64,000 bases of DNA from JBKBKN01 sp046294625 (GTDB lineage: Bacteria; Bacteroidota; Bacteroidia; M30B66), in assembly GCA_046294625.1 (NCBI GenBank), contig JBKBKN010000002.1:110923-174922 (forward strand), written 5' to 3'. Made by a program: the position numbers and the translations under genes. Numbering within the stretch: the stretch's first letter is position 1; every line of letters starts with the position of its first letter. Below are positions 26,915-34,592 of the stretch, piece after piece. The notes beneath the pieces are model-generated. The model searched no databases. It saw nothing but the letters and a program-made list of their open reading frames with translations, and had not been told where the DNA came from.

Positions 26915-27545
26915 GCGAAATACCTAGTTGCAAATGAATACCTCCTGCTGCAATCCGATTGTCGAAATTGTTGAGATTCACTTCAGTGCCTGCAACCGAA
27001 AATGAACGCATTTTCAGATTGTGCGAAGTGTAACCCAATTGCATGTTTAATCCAAAAATGGCGGTAGGATACCAATTAAAACCACTATAAATGCCAAACG
27101 GCGTAGCACGATAGTTTGACGTTTCAACGATGATTCCCTTTCTACGGTTGATTTCTAAATTAGCAACACCAACTTTGGGTGCCAAAAACCAATTGAAGCG
27201 GTCTTTATTTAAGGCGTATAGACGTAAATCGAAGAAGAACGAGCGATAAGTATTTCCAGCAGCTTCTGCATTATCCGGATTTTCGAGATAAGCTCCGGTA
27301 TTGAAATTAAATCCGGCAGAGAAGAGTTTGGCAGGATTGTATTGAAAATTCAAAGCTAGCATGCTTGTGGCAGCAGCGCCCTCATCTCTATTAAGCTCAA
27401 AACCGTTGAACTTACTGGTGTAAACTGTTCGGTGTACACCAAAATCATAATTCAACTGCGCGGAGAATGTTCCTTTATCGTGCGATTGAGCAGTTAGTAT
27501 TTGGCTAAATGCAAAAAGAAATAGTGCAGAAAGAAGTTTTTGCAT
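26904..27545 (-). CDS. Outer-membrane beta-barrel protein
   Basis: 213 residues. The signal peptide ends at LTAQS. The rest alternates polar and hydrophobic residues in strands separated by turns (KGTFSAQLNYDFGVHR, KLFSAGFNFNTGAYL, IFGLNMQLGYTSHNL) and ends HLQLGISLKI, as OmpA/OmpW-size barrels do. The transported substrate, if any, is unknown. Its start lies 12 nt past the end of the kinase gene on the same strand, so they may share a transcript. Confidence 0.75.
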   Translation of the reverse strand: MQKLLSALFLFAFSQILTAQSHDKGTFSAQLNYDFGVHRTVYTSKFNGFELNRDEGAAATSMLALNFQYNPAKLFSAGFNFNTGAYLENPDNAEAAGNTYRSFFFDLRLYALNKDRFNWFLAPKVGVANLEINRRKGIIVETSNYRATPFGIYSGFNWYPTAIFGLNMQLGYTSHNLKMRSFSVAGTEVNLNNFDNRIAAGGIHLQLGISLKI

Positions 27546-27557
27546 AATATTAAAGAT

Positions 27558-28484
27558 TTAATCCACTAAAGATATATCAAACTGCACCAAATCAATAAAT
27601 TGCTGCACGCGTTCATCCACTTCAGATTCATCGAGATGTTGGATGCGCTCTGTACCAAATTTTTCTACACTGAAAGAAGCCATGGCAGAACCAAAAATCA
27701 CCGCACGTTTCATGTTATCGAAAGAAATGTCGCGGGTCTCAGCTAAATATCCGATGAAACCTCCTGCAAAGCTATCGCCTGCGCCTGTGGGGTCAAATAC
27801 ATCTTCTAATGGCAATGCCGGTGCGAAAAATACTTGCTCGCGGTTGAACAGCAGCGCACCGTGTTCCCCTTTTTTGATTATTAGGTATTTAGGCCCCATG
27901 TCCAAAATCTTTTGCGAAGCTTTCACTAAAGAATACTCACCGGACAGCTGACGTGCTTCTTCATCGTTGATGGTTAATACGTCTACTTTTTGCAATACTT
28001 TTTTCAAATCATCCAAAGCAATATCCATCCAAAAATTCATGGTATCTAGTACCACGAGCTTGGGACGCTCATTTAATCGCTCAATGACTTGTAGCTGAAC
28101 CGATGGAGCCAGATTTCCTAACATGAGAAATTCGCAGCCTTGATAAGATGCCGGAACCACCGGGTCGAAAGTGGCAAGCACATTTAATTCCGTAGCAAGC
28201 GTATCTCTTGAGTTCATGTCATTATGATAACGACCTGACCAGAAGAAAGTCTTTTCACCTTGCTTGATTTGCAAGCCTTCTGTATCCACACCACGGCGCT
28301 TCATCATGTCAATTGCACTTTGCGGGAAATCATCGCCAACTACCGAAATCAATTTGATGTCTTTATGGAAATAACTGGCAGCCAAGCTGATAAAAGTGGC
28401 AGCACCGCCAACGATTTTGTCTGTTTTGCCGAAAGGCGTTTCAATGGCATCGAATGCAACGGTGCCGATAACTACTAAACTCAT
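27558..28484 (-). CDS. PfkB family carbohydrate/nucleoside kinase
   Basis: 308 residues. The family signature DPTGAGDSFAGGFIGYLA lies near residue 235 with the catalytic Asp, and the N-terminal GGAATFISLAASYFHKD is the substrate-side motif. The exact sugar or nucleoside cannot be read from the sequence. The start codon overlaps the stop of the aminotransferase gene (ATGA), so the two are translationally coupled. Confidence 0.93.
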   Translation of the reverse strand: MSLVVIGTVAFDAIETPFGKTDKIVGGAATFISLAASYFHKDIKLISVVGDDFPQSAIDMMKRRGVDTEGLQIKQGEKTFFWSGRYHNDMNSRDTLATELNVLATFDPVVPASYQGCEFLMLGNLAPSVQLQVIERLNERPKLVVLDTMNFWMDIALDDLKKVLQKVDVLTINDEEARQLSGEYSLVKASQKILDMGPKYLIIKKGEHGALLFNREQVFFAPALPLEDVFDPTGAGDSFAGGFIGYLAETRDISFDNMKRAVIFGSAMASFSVEKFGTERIQHLDESEVDERVQQFIDLVQFDISLVD

Positions 28485-29698
28485 GCAGTGATTGTATTGT
28501 TAATTTTTGTGTTTTGATAAACTTTAATTGCCACAGATAAACACTCCATTGCCGCACGCAGATCATCGGTATTGAGCACATATCCTATGCGGACTTCGTC
28601 TTTGCCTAAACCGGGGGTAGCGTAGAAACCTGTGGCAGGTGCCAGCATTAAGGTAGCTCCATTGTGGCTAAATTCTTCCAATAGCCAACGACAGAAACGA
28701 TCTGAATCGTCAATCGGCAAGCGAGCCATAGCATAGAAAGCTCCTTTAGGTTTGGGGCAATATACTCCTGGCATCTCATTGAGCAGCTCTACTAAAACAT
28801 CGCGACGGTGGACATATTCTTTCACCACCTTGTCAAAATAGGTCTGCGGTGTGTCAAGTGCACCTTCTGCAGCTACCTGCCCAAAAGTGGGCGGACTGAG
28901 TCTAGCCTGTGCAAATTTTAAGCAGACTTGCATCAATTGTTTGTTGCGCGTTACCAATGCTCCTACGCGCGCACCACACATACTGTAACGCTTCGAAACA
29001 CTGTCAATCAGAACCACATTGTTTTCAATACCGTCTAATTGCATAGCCGAGAAAAAAGTGTTACCATCGTAACAAAACTCTCGATATACTTCGTCGGCAA
29101 ACAGATACAAATCATGCTTTAAAACAATATCGCGCAACTGCTCCAATTCCTCTTTTGAATAAAGATAGCCGGTTGGATTACCGGGGTTGGAAATAATAAT
29201 TGCTTTGGTTTTGGACGTGATTAATGCTTCAAACGAATCAATCGGCGGTAAGGCAAAACCACTTTCAATGGATGATTTCACCGGAATCACCTGCGCACCA
29301 GCAGCTGTGGCAAATCCAAGGTAGTTGGCATAAAAGGGCTCTGGAATAATAATTTCATCGCCTGGATCGAGGCAGGACATGATGCCAATCAGTAAAGCTT
29401 CCGAACCACCTGTGGTGATCATGATGTCATCTGCTGTTACCGGAATTTGATTCTTCTGATAATAGTTGGCCAGTTTCTTACGATATGAAGCAATGCCGGC
29501 CGAGTGACTGTATTCGACCACTTTGGGTGCAAAATGCCTGATGGCATCAAGCGCTTCTTTTGGTGTTTCAATGTCAGGTTGTCCGATATTGAGGTGATAA
29601 ATTTTGATGCCTTTGGCTTTAGCTGCATCAGCATATGGCACTAATTTTCTGATTGGCGATTCGGGCATTACTTGCCCTTTTCTAGATATTCCCGGCAT
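28481..29698 (-). CDS. Class I/II PLP-dependent aminotransferase
   Basis: 405 residues of the AspC/AAT-I fold. The visible motifs are LNIGQPDIETP, the ring-stacking region GGSEALLIGIM, SNPGNPTGYLYSKEEL, and the PLP lysine in DSVSKRYSMCGARVG near residue 240. The late arginine sits in GKDEVRIGYVLN. It is an aspartate- or aromatic-type aminotransferase; kynurenine transamination is possible given the nearby tryptophan genes, but nothing in the sequence proves it. ATGA overlap with the PfkB gene downstream. Confidence 0.93.
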   Translation of the reverse strand: MPGISRKGQVMPESPIRKLVPYADAAKAKGIKIYHLNIGQPDIETPKEALDAIRHFAPKVVEYSHSAGIASYRKKLANYYQKNQIPVTADDIMITTGGSEALLIGIMSCLDPGDEIIIPEPFYANYLGFATAAGAQVIPVKSSIESGFALPPIDSFEALITSKTKAIIISNPGNPTGYLYSKEELEQLRDIVLKHDLYLFADEVYREFCYDGNTFFSAMQLDGIENNVVLIDSVSKRYSMCGARVGALVTRNKQLMQVCLKFAQARLSPPTFGQVAAEGALDTPQTYFDKVVKEYVHRRDVLVELLNEMPGVYCPKPKGAFYAMARLPIDDSDRFCRWLLEEFSHNGATLMLAPATGFYATPGLGKDEVRIGYVLNTDDLRAAMECLSVAIKVYQNTKINNTITA

Positions 29699-29839
29699 GT
29701 GCTTTTTCTTCCTTTTTTAAGGCGCAAAGATGCGAAAAATATCATAGAATCAGCGTGTTTGTGCGCTAATAATTATTGAGCTATTTGTGACTAATTTTAT
29801 CAATAGATTATCACATAAACTATAAAGGCCAAGCATCAT

Positions 29840-32800
29840 CTATTTTCTCAAAATGGTCACCTCTCCATTGAAGGATTCTCCATTACCCAACTCCAGAATG
29901 TAGAAATAAACTCCATCAGGAGCTCCTCCTCCATCCCAATCATTCTTATAATCGTTTACAGAGAACACCACATTGCCCCACCGATTGTAGATCGTGAGTT
30001 TCGCATTTTGATAAACTTCCAAACCATTAATTCGGAAGAAATCATTGAATCCGTCGCCATTTGGCGTGAATGAATTTGGAATAGTCAATTCGCTAGCTAT
30101 GATGTAAGAGACAGAAGCAGTGTCGCTGCAACCTGCTTGGTCTGTCACCATGAGCGTGATGGCAAAATCGCCGGTTGAATTAAACGAAGTTTGCGGATTC
30201 TGCAGCTGCGACTGAGCACCATTACCAAAATCCCAAGCCCATTGATTAATAGGTGAACCTGATGCCTGCGATGCATCGGTCAACAGAACAATCACCCCGG
30301 GCTGTGTGCCATTGGGTGGATTAATGGTGAATGCCGCCTCTGGTCCACTTCCTGTTACCGTAATTGTATCGGAATCGGTGCAGCCAAAAATATTCCCTAC
30401 CTGCACGAAATAAATGCCAGGGCCAACGGAAATCGTTTGGGAATTCTCACCTGTTGACCATTGATAATTAAAAAATCCTTCTCCGGCATCCAATATTGCG
30501 GTCTGTCCATTACAAATAGTTTTATCGCTCAGTGGTTCAATGATCGGGTTGGGGTTTACGGCAATTTCGGTTAACACCGGAGGTGAAGTGCAACCGTTCA
30601 GGTTGGCTACTACGGTATAAACCCCTGAATTTATTTCACTTACATTTTCAATGAGTATCGCATTTCCGGTTTGAGAAAATCCTGCCGGATCTGTCCAGGT
30701 GAATACAACTCCGGTTTGGTCAGCCACCGAAAGACTAATTTGCCCACCATCGCATACCAAAGATTGTCCTAAAACAACAGGTGTTTCAGGTGTTTCGCTA
30801 AATAAAATATTGACCGAATCTCTTCGTTCGCATCCAAACGCATTGGTTACTTCCACCCAATACAAACCTGATTGGGTAACAGTGAAAGTGCTGTCAGTAG
30901 AACTATCGTTCCACAGATAAGTTCCTTCGCCGGCATTGGGATTTAACACAATGGGTGTATTATCGCAAATCGTATCATTTAAGCCCAAATACACATCGGG
31001 CGAAGGGTTGATCAATACTTCGACTGTGTCTGAAAAGCTCTCGCAGCCATCCAATATGTAGAATCCAATGTAGGTTCCGCTGGCTTGTGCAGTGAGTGCA
31101 CCCAAATTAATTGTTTGCCCGGTGAATACGGCATTGTTTGGACCAAACCAGCGGTATTGGGCGCCCTGCAGAGTAGGCTGCATAGTTAAGATGACCGGAT
31201 CGCCTTCGCAGAGTTGTGTGTTTCCGATTATGGCCGGTGTTTCCGGTCGCGGAGCTGTTTCTACAATAATCGTATCACGTGTTTTACAGCCCTGAAAGTC
31301 TGTGATTTCTACCCAATATAATCCGGCTTCTTCTATAAGGAAGGTATTGCCTGTGGAACCATCGGACCATTCAAACAAATAAACTCCTGGCGGATTTAAC
31401 AATAATGAAGTTCCTTCGCAAATAGTATCTCGACCACCCAGATTGATTGGCGGTGCATAATAAAAAACATCTACTGTATCCGTTAGTGGACACCCCTCTC
31501 CACTCAAGGTAGATACCCAATAAGTACCGGGTGTATTGGCAACAATTCTTTGTGTGGTGTCGCCTGTGCTCCATAAATAAGATGTTTTTCCGGGTCCTGC
31601 ATCCAAAATGGCGCTATCGCCAAGGCATAATGCGCGGTCAAGACCCAGGTTAAGCTTTGAGAAGTTGGAGAAATATCCATAATTGCATGTAAAGCCATTG
31701 GATCGATTGATGGTGCCCATGGCAAAAAGCTCAGTACTGAAATTGGTCACCCTAAACGCTTGCCCTGCCTGCACATTTGGGTTGTTAGTCAAATTAATGT
31801 AAGCATAAACCCATTCTCCATTGGTTCCCGGAACTAAGTTAAAATCAGATGCCTGAATTACTCCCGAAATACCATTCAACTGAAAATTACTTTGAAATCC
31901 GTTTTTTATTGCAAGGTAAATATAGAAGGGGCCATTGGTTGCGCGAACCAAACTCACTCGATCCGAGCCTGTGCACTTGAGCGATGGAATGATACCACCA
32001 GCCAATTGTAACCCCTGACCGGAATAGTGAAACACATAAATATTCTTAGATGAAGTGATATATGCCACATCTTCGCCTGTGGCATACATATGCACATAGC
32101 TCTGACCTTCATTAAGTGTTGCCACAGGAACTGGGTTGCCATTGATAAAGAGATCAGTATTATTTTCTGTTGCTACAATTACAATGCGATCGGCATTGTT
32201 GGTAAGCTCTCCTTTGGTAACAATATATTCATCACCCAAATACTCCACAGGTATCAACTGATCGCCTGCTAAGTCGGCTTGCGGGCTGATAGCAGGATCA
32301 AATTGTAGCATGTCATCTTTTAAGGTTATGGCAATGGGTTTGTTGCTTACTACCTTGGTCCCCACAGGATTGTTGATTCCCAAATTTCCAAGTGACTTGG
32401 TGGAATAAGTTTGTCCTCGGTTTAAATTCACATTGAAGGGAACACCGCCGGGATGTCCTTCTACATCAATCGAAGGCGTGATGGTTACCACTGTGGAATC
32501 GTCGGTGGCAATAATATCAAATGCTGTGTAGCAGACCGGATTATACACAAAGCTTCCGTTAACTAAAGCATTCTGCCAATGTGTTTGAAAGGGAATAAAA
32601 AATTTTGTCCCATTGGCATTTGAACCTTTCAATGCAAAAATATCGCTATTGTTGGTGGCTCGGATATCATAATAAGCTGTGATTGGTGCTGTAGAGCGAA
32701 TCAGTAAACCGGTGTTTAAAACTGTATTATGCGGCTTAGTCTCCAACAGCTCAATAAAGGGTGTCAAATTTACTTGTGCCACTGAGTTTGCAGCTGCATT

Positions 32801-33016
32801 TAGGATGATAGGCTGAAATGATAAATCGGATGGCTTCCAGATTTGTATCGTGGCCGGCTCATCTAAAGTAGCAAAAACCAAAAAAATGGGTCTATCGCGG
32901 GTTTGAGATGAAGTAGCTTCAGGTGGCGCAAACCAAAATTCGGTATCAATCTGAGCGTAGCCTGCAAAAGCTGCACAAAAAAACGTAATAAACAATAAAA
33001 GTAAGTTTTTCTTCAT
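29840..33016 (-). CDS. Giant secreted protein with IgGFc-binding-like N-terminus, Ig/PKD repeats and T9SS type-B C-terminal domain
   Basis: About 1058 residues from the ATG at 33016, giving a good signal peptide (MKKNLLLLFITFFCAAFAGYAQ in two parts). An earlier in-frame Met at 33040 is less likely. The N-terminal ~430 residues (DTEFWFAPPEATSS, KFFIPFQTHWQN, SNKPIAITLKDDM) fit the IgGFc-binding N-terminal family. Several Ig-like repeats follow with the pattern CxGxxxxLxxG..YxWSTG. The PKD domain has NQWAWDFGNG, and the sorting domain has SFTPNGDGFNDFFRI and YNRWGNVVF. It is probably surface-exposed; a binding partner cannot be deduced. Confidence 0.92.
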   Translation of the reverse strand: MKKNLLLLFITFFCAAFAGYAQIDTEFWFAPPEATSSQTRDRPIFLVFATLDEPATIQIWKPSDLSFQPIILNAAANSVAQVNLTPFIELLETKPHNTVLNTGLLIRSTAPITAYYDIRATNNSDIFALKGSNANGTKFFIPFQTHWQNALVNGSFVYNPVCYTAFDIIATDDSTVVTITPSIDVEGHPGGVPFNVNLNRGQTYSTKSLGNLGINNPVGTKVVSNKPIAITLKDDMLQFDPAISPQADLAGDQLIPVEYLGDEYIVTKGELTNNADRIVIVATENNTDLFINGNPVPVATLNEGQSYVHMYATGEDVAYITSSKNIYVFHYSGQGLQLAGGIIPSLKCTGSDRVSLVRATNGPFYIYLAIKNGFQSNFQLNGISGVIQASDFNLVPGTNGEWVYAYINLTNNPNVQAGQAFRVTNFSTELFAMGTINRSNGFTCNYGYFSNFSKLNLGLDRALCLGDSAILDAGPGKTSYLWSTGDTTQRIVANTPGTYWVSTLSGEGCPLTDTVDVFYYAPPINLGGRDTICEGTSLLLNPPGVYLFEWSDGSTGNTFLIEEAGLYWVEITDFQGCKTRDTIIVETAPRPETPAIIGNTQLCEGDPVILTMQPTLQGAQYRWFGPNNAVFTGQTINLGALTAQASGTYIGFYILDGCESFSDTVEVLINPSPDVYLGLNDTICDNTPIVLNPNAGEGTYLWNDSSTDSTFTVTQSGLYWVEVTNAFGCERRDSVNILFSETPETPVVLGQSLVCDGGQISLSVADQTGVVFTWTDPAGFSQTGNAILIENVSEINSGVYTVVANLNGCTSPPVLTEIAVNPNPIIEPLSDKTICNGQTAILDAGEGFFNYQWSTGENSQTISVGPGIYFVQVGNIFGCTDSDTITVTGSGPEAAFTINPPNGTQPGVIVLLTDASQASGSPINQWAWDFGNGAQSQLQNPQTSFNSTGDFAITLMVTDQAGCSDTASVSYIIASELTIPNSFTPNGDGFNDFFRINGLEVYQNAKLTIYNRWGNVVFSVNDYKNDWDGGGAPDGVYFYILELGNGESFNGEVTILRK

Positions 33017-33206
33017 TGGAATAGCTTTGGTGCTTCTCAATATTATGCTGAATCGGCCGATTTTTGTTTGCTTATTATACTTTAATCTATTGAAAAGGTT
33101 GCTGAATTTATCTATCTAAGCTTTTGCAAAGCTAAACCTTTATCTTCTATTAAGTTTATTAAGCTATCGTAAACTTGTTTCTTATGGTGTTTTTGTGAAT
33201 TGATTG

Positions 33207-33240
33207 TTGCCTGAAATCGTATCATTTTTCCATAAGTTTG
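33207..33240 (+). promoter_or_regulatory. Candidate promoter of aroQ-bioD
   Basis: TTG (33207-33209) and a perfect -7 box TAAGTTTG (33233-33240) lie 23 nt apart, 17 nt before the aroQ ATG at 33258. It supports this ATG over the longer open frame that begins at 33204. Confidence 0.5.
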
Positions 33241-33257
33241 CGCACACATTCATTCTC

Positions 33258-33683
33258 ATGCACATTCACATCATCAACGGCCCTAACCTCAACCTGCTTG
33301 GGAAACGAGAACCTGACATTTATGGTAAGGAAACTTTTGATGGCTTTTTGGAACGTTTGATTGGTCTGTTTCCGAACTGGCAAATAACTTATTTTCAATC
33401 GAATGTAGAAGGCGAAATCATCAACAGTCTTCATGACTATGGCTTTAAGGCAGATGGTATTATTTTAAATGCAGGGGGCTTCACGCATACTTCAGTAGCT
33501 ATCGGTGATGCTGTAGCTGCAATTAAAAGCCCGGTTATAGAAGTGCACATTTCGAATGTACATGCTAGAGAAAGTTTCAGACATCAATCTTTTATTGCTC
33601 CACATGCCAAAGGTGTTATTTCCGGATTTGGACTTGACAGCTACCGATTAGCCTTACATTTTTTTGATTTGCAGAAATTATAA
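33258..33683 (+). CDS. aroQ: Type II 3-dehydroquinate dehydratase
   Basis: Third step of the shikimate pathway: 3-dehydroquinate to 3-dehydroshikimate. GPNLNLLGKREPDIYG at the N-terminus carries the catalytic Arg and Tyr region. NAGGFTHTSVAIGDA and EVHISNVHARESFRHQS complete the signature, with the catalytic His in the last motif's region. The ATG at 33258 gives 141 residues, the family size. bioD follows 3 nt later, so the two form an operon. Confidence 0.96.
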   Translation: MHIHIINGPNLNLLGKREPDIYGKETFDGFLERLIGLFPNWQITYFQSNVEGEIINSLHDYGFKADGIILNAGGFTHTSVAIGDAVAAIKSPVIEVHISNVHARESFRHQSFIAPHAKGVISGFGLDSYRLALHFFDLQKL

Positions 33684-33686
33684 GAC

Positions 33687-34307
33687 GTGAAACGATTTTT
33701 CTTGACCGGCATTGGAACCGATGTTGGTAAAACCATAACCGCTGCCATATTAGCTCAGGCTTTAAAAGCCGAATACTGGAAACCGGTTCAAGCGGGTAGT
33801 CTTGAATTTACCGATACCATGCGTGTGAAAAGCTTAGTCAGCGAGCCTGATTGCATTTTCCATAATGAAGTTTACCGTTTGCAACAGCCCATGTCGCCGC
33901 ATGCAGCTGCAGAACTCGAAGGAATAGATATTGAATTAAGCGATTTCAAACCTCTACATAATCACAAAACAATAATCATTGAAGGTGCGGGAGGGCTATT
34001 AGTACCCATCAACTACCGAGAACTTATTATTGATTTGATTCCAATGATTGCCGATGAAGTAATTTTAGTATCAAGAAATTATTTGGGCAGCATCAATCAT
34101 ACATTATTAAGTGCTTTTGCGTTGAAGCAAAGAGAGATTCCGGTGAGAGGCATTATTTTCAATGGCGCTCCAAATTACTACACAGAAAAAGTGATTTTAG
34201 ATCAAACCGGTTACAAACCTCTAGCTCACATCCCTGAGCTGGAAGACATTAGTCGTGTAAGTGTGGCTCAAATTGCTGCGACCATTGATGTTGAATTATT
34301 CAAATAA
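33687..34307 (+). CDS. bioD: Dethiobiotin synthetase
   Basis: ATP-dependent ring closure of 7,8-diaminopelargonate to dethiobiotin in biotin synthesis. The P-loop GIGTDVGKT (residues 7-15), KPVQAGS and EGAGGLLVPIN are all present. It starts with GTG, 3 nt after the aroQ stop. No other bio genes are in the window. Its 206 residues are normal. Confidence 0.96.
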   Translation: MKRFFLTGIGTDVGKTITAAILAQALKAEYWKPVQAGSLEFTDTMRVKSLVSEPDCIFHNEVYRLQQPMSPHAAAELEGIDIELSDFKPLHNHKTIIIEGAGGLLVPINYRELIIDLIPMIADEVILVSRNYLGSINHTLLSAFALKQREIPVRGIIFNGAPNYYTEKVILDQTGYKPLAHIPELEDISRVSVAQIAATIDVELFK

Positions 34308-34325
34308 ATAGCGTGTAGTAAACAA

Positions 34326-34350
34326 AAATCCCCTGCCGACGGGCAGGGGA
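34326..34350 (-). terminator. Intrinsic terminator of the 34.4-kb small transcription unit
   Basis: On the minus strand a 9-bp stem TCCCCTGCC/GGCAGGGGA (34350-34342 with 34337-34329) is followed at once by TTTTTG. The plus direction lacks a T-run. It lies 7 nt after the stop codon of the 29-codon ORF and is far stronger than most sites here. Confidence 0.8.
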
Positions 34351-34356
34351 TGAAAA

Positions 34357-34446
34357 TCAGAAGGCGCACACCGAAGTGTGCAAACCTGTGTTTTCTACGG
34401 CATTATAATTGAGCTGCGAGTGGCAACTCGAACTATAATCAGACAT
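34357..34446 (-). CDS. Candidate 29-residue peptide (or structured small RNA)
   Basis: A short ORF from ATG 34446 to TGA 34357. The peptide is rich in Ser, His, Asn and Cys (begins MSDYSSSCHSQLNY, ends HTSVCAF) with Cys8-His9 and His23/Cys27 as possible metal ligands. An exceptional SD lies 5 nt before the ATG and a terminator follows the stop. The same bases form two hairpins: CGAGT/ACTCG (34417-34430) inside ATTATA/TATAAT, and GCACAC-UUCG-GUGUGC (34366-34381, minus-strand RNA). These could equally mean a non-coding RNA. It lies after ccoI on the same strand. I know no matching family. Confidence 0.45.
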   Translation of the reverse strand: MSDYSSSCHSQLNYNAVENTGLHTSVCAF

Positions 34447-34448
34447 GC

Positions 34449-34461
34449 ACACCTCCTTTCT
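34449..34461 (-). promoter_or_regulatory. Extended Shine-Dalgarno sequence
   Basis: AGAAAGGAGGTGT on the minus strand, with AGGAGG ending 5 nt before the ATG at 34446. It pairs with the whole 16S 3' tail ACACCUCCUUUCU as I recall it for Bacteroidota. Such a long match is striking in a phylum where SD use is weak. Confidence 0.7.
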
Positions 34462-34592
34462 TTTGGTTAAACTGCTCAAATAAACAAAACAATTGGCCAA
34501 ATCGTTCGGCATGTATTAAAAAATAATTAACCGAAATTAGGTAACAGACTGCTTTTGATTTGAAAATGAATGCGTTTGCTTGTTAGCAAATG

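Noticed and set aside
33204..33257. Upstream extension of aroQ from TTG
   Set aside because: It would place the start inside the probable promoter; ATG 33258 gives the family-standard length.
34402..34439. GTTCGAGT resembling a tRNA T-loop
   Set aside because: No acceptor, D or anticodon arms can be drawn around it, and the bases fit a simple nested hairpin instead.
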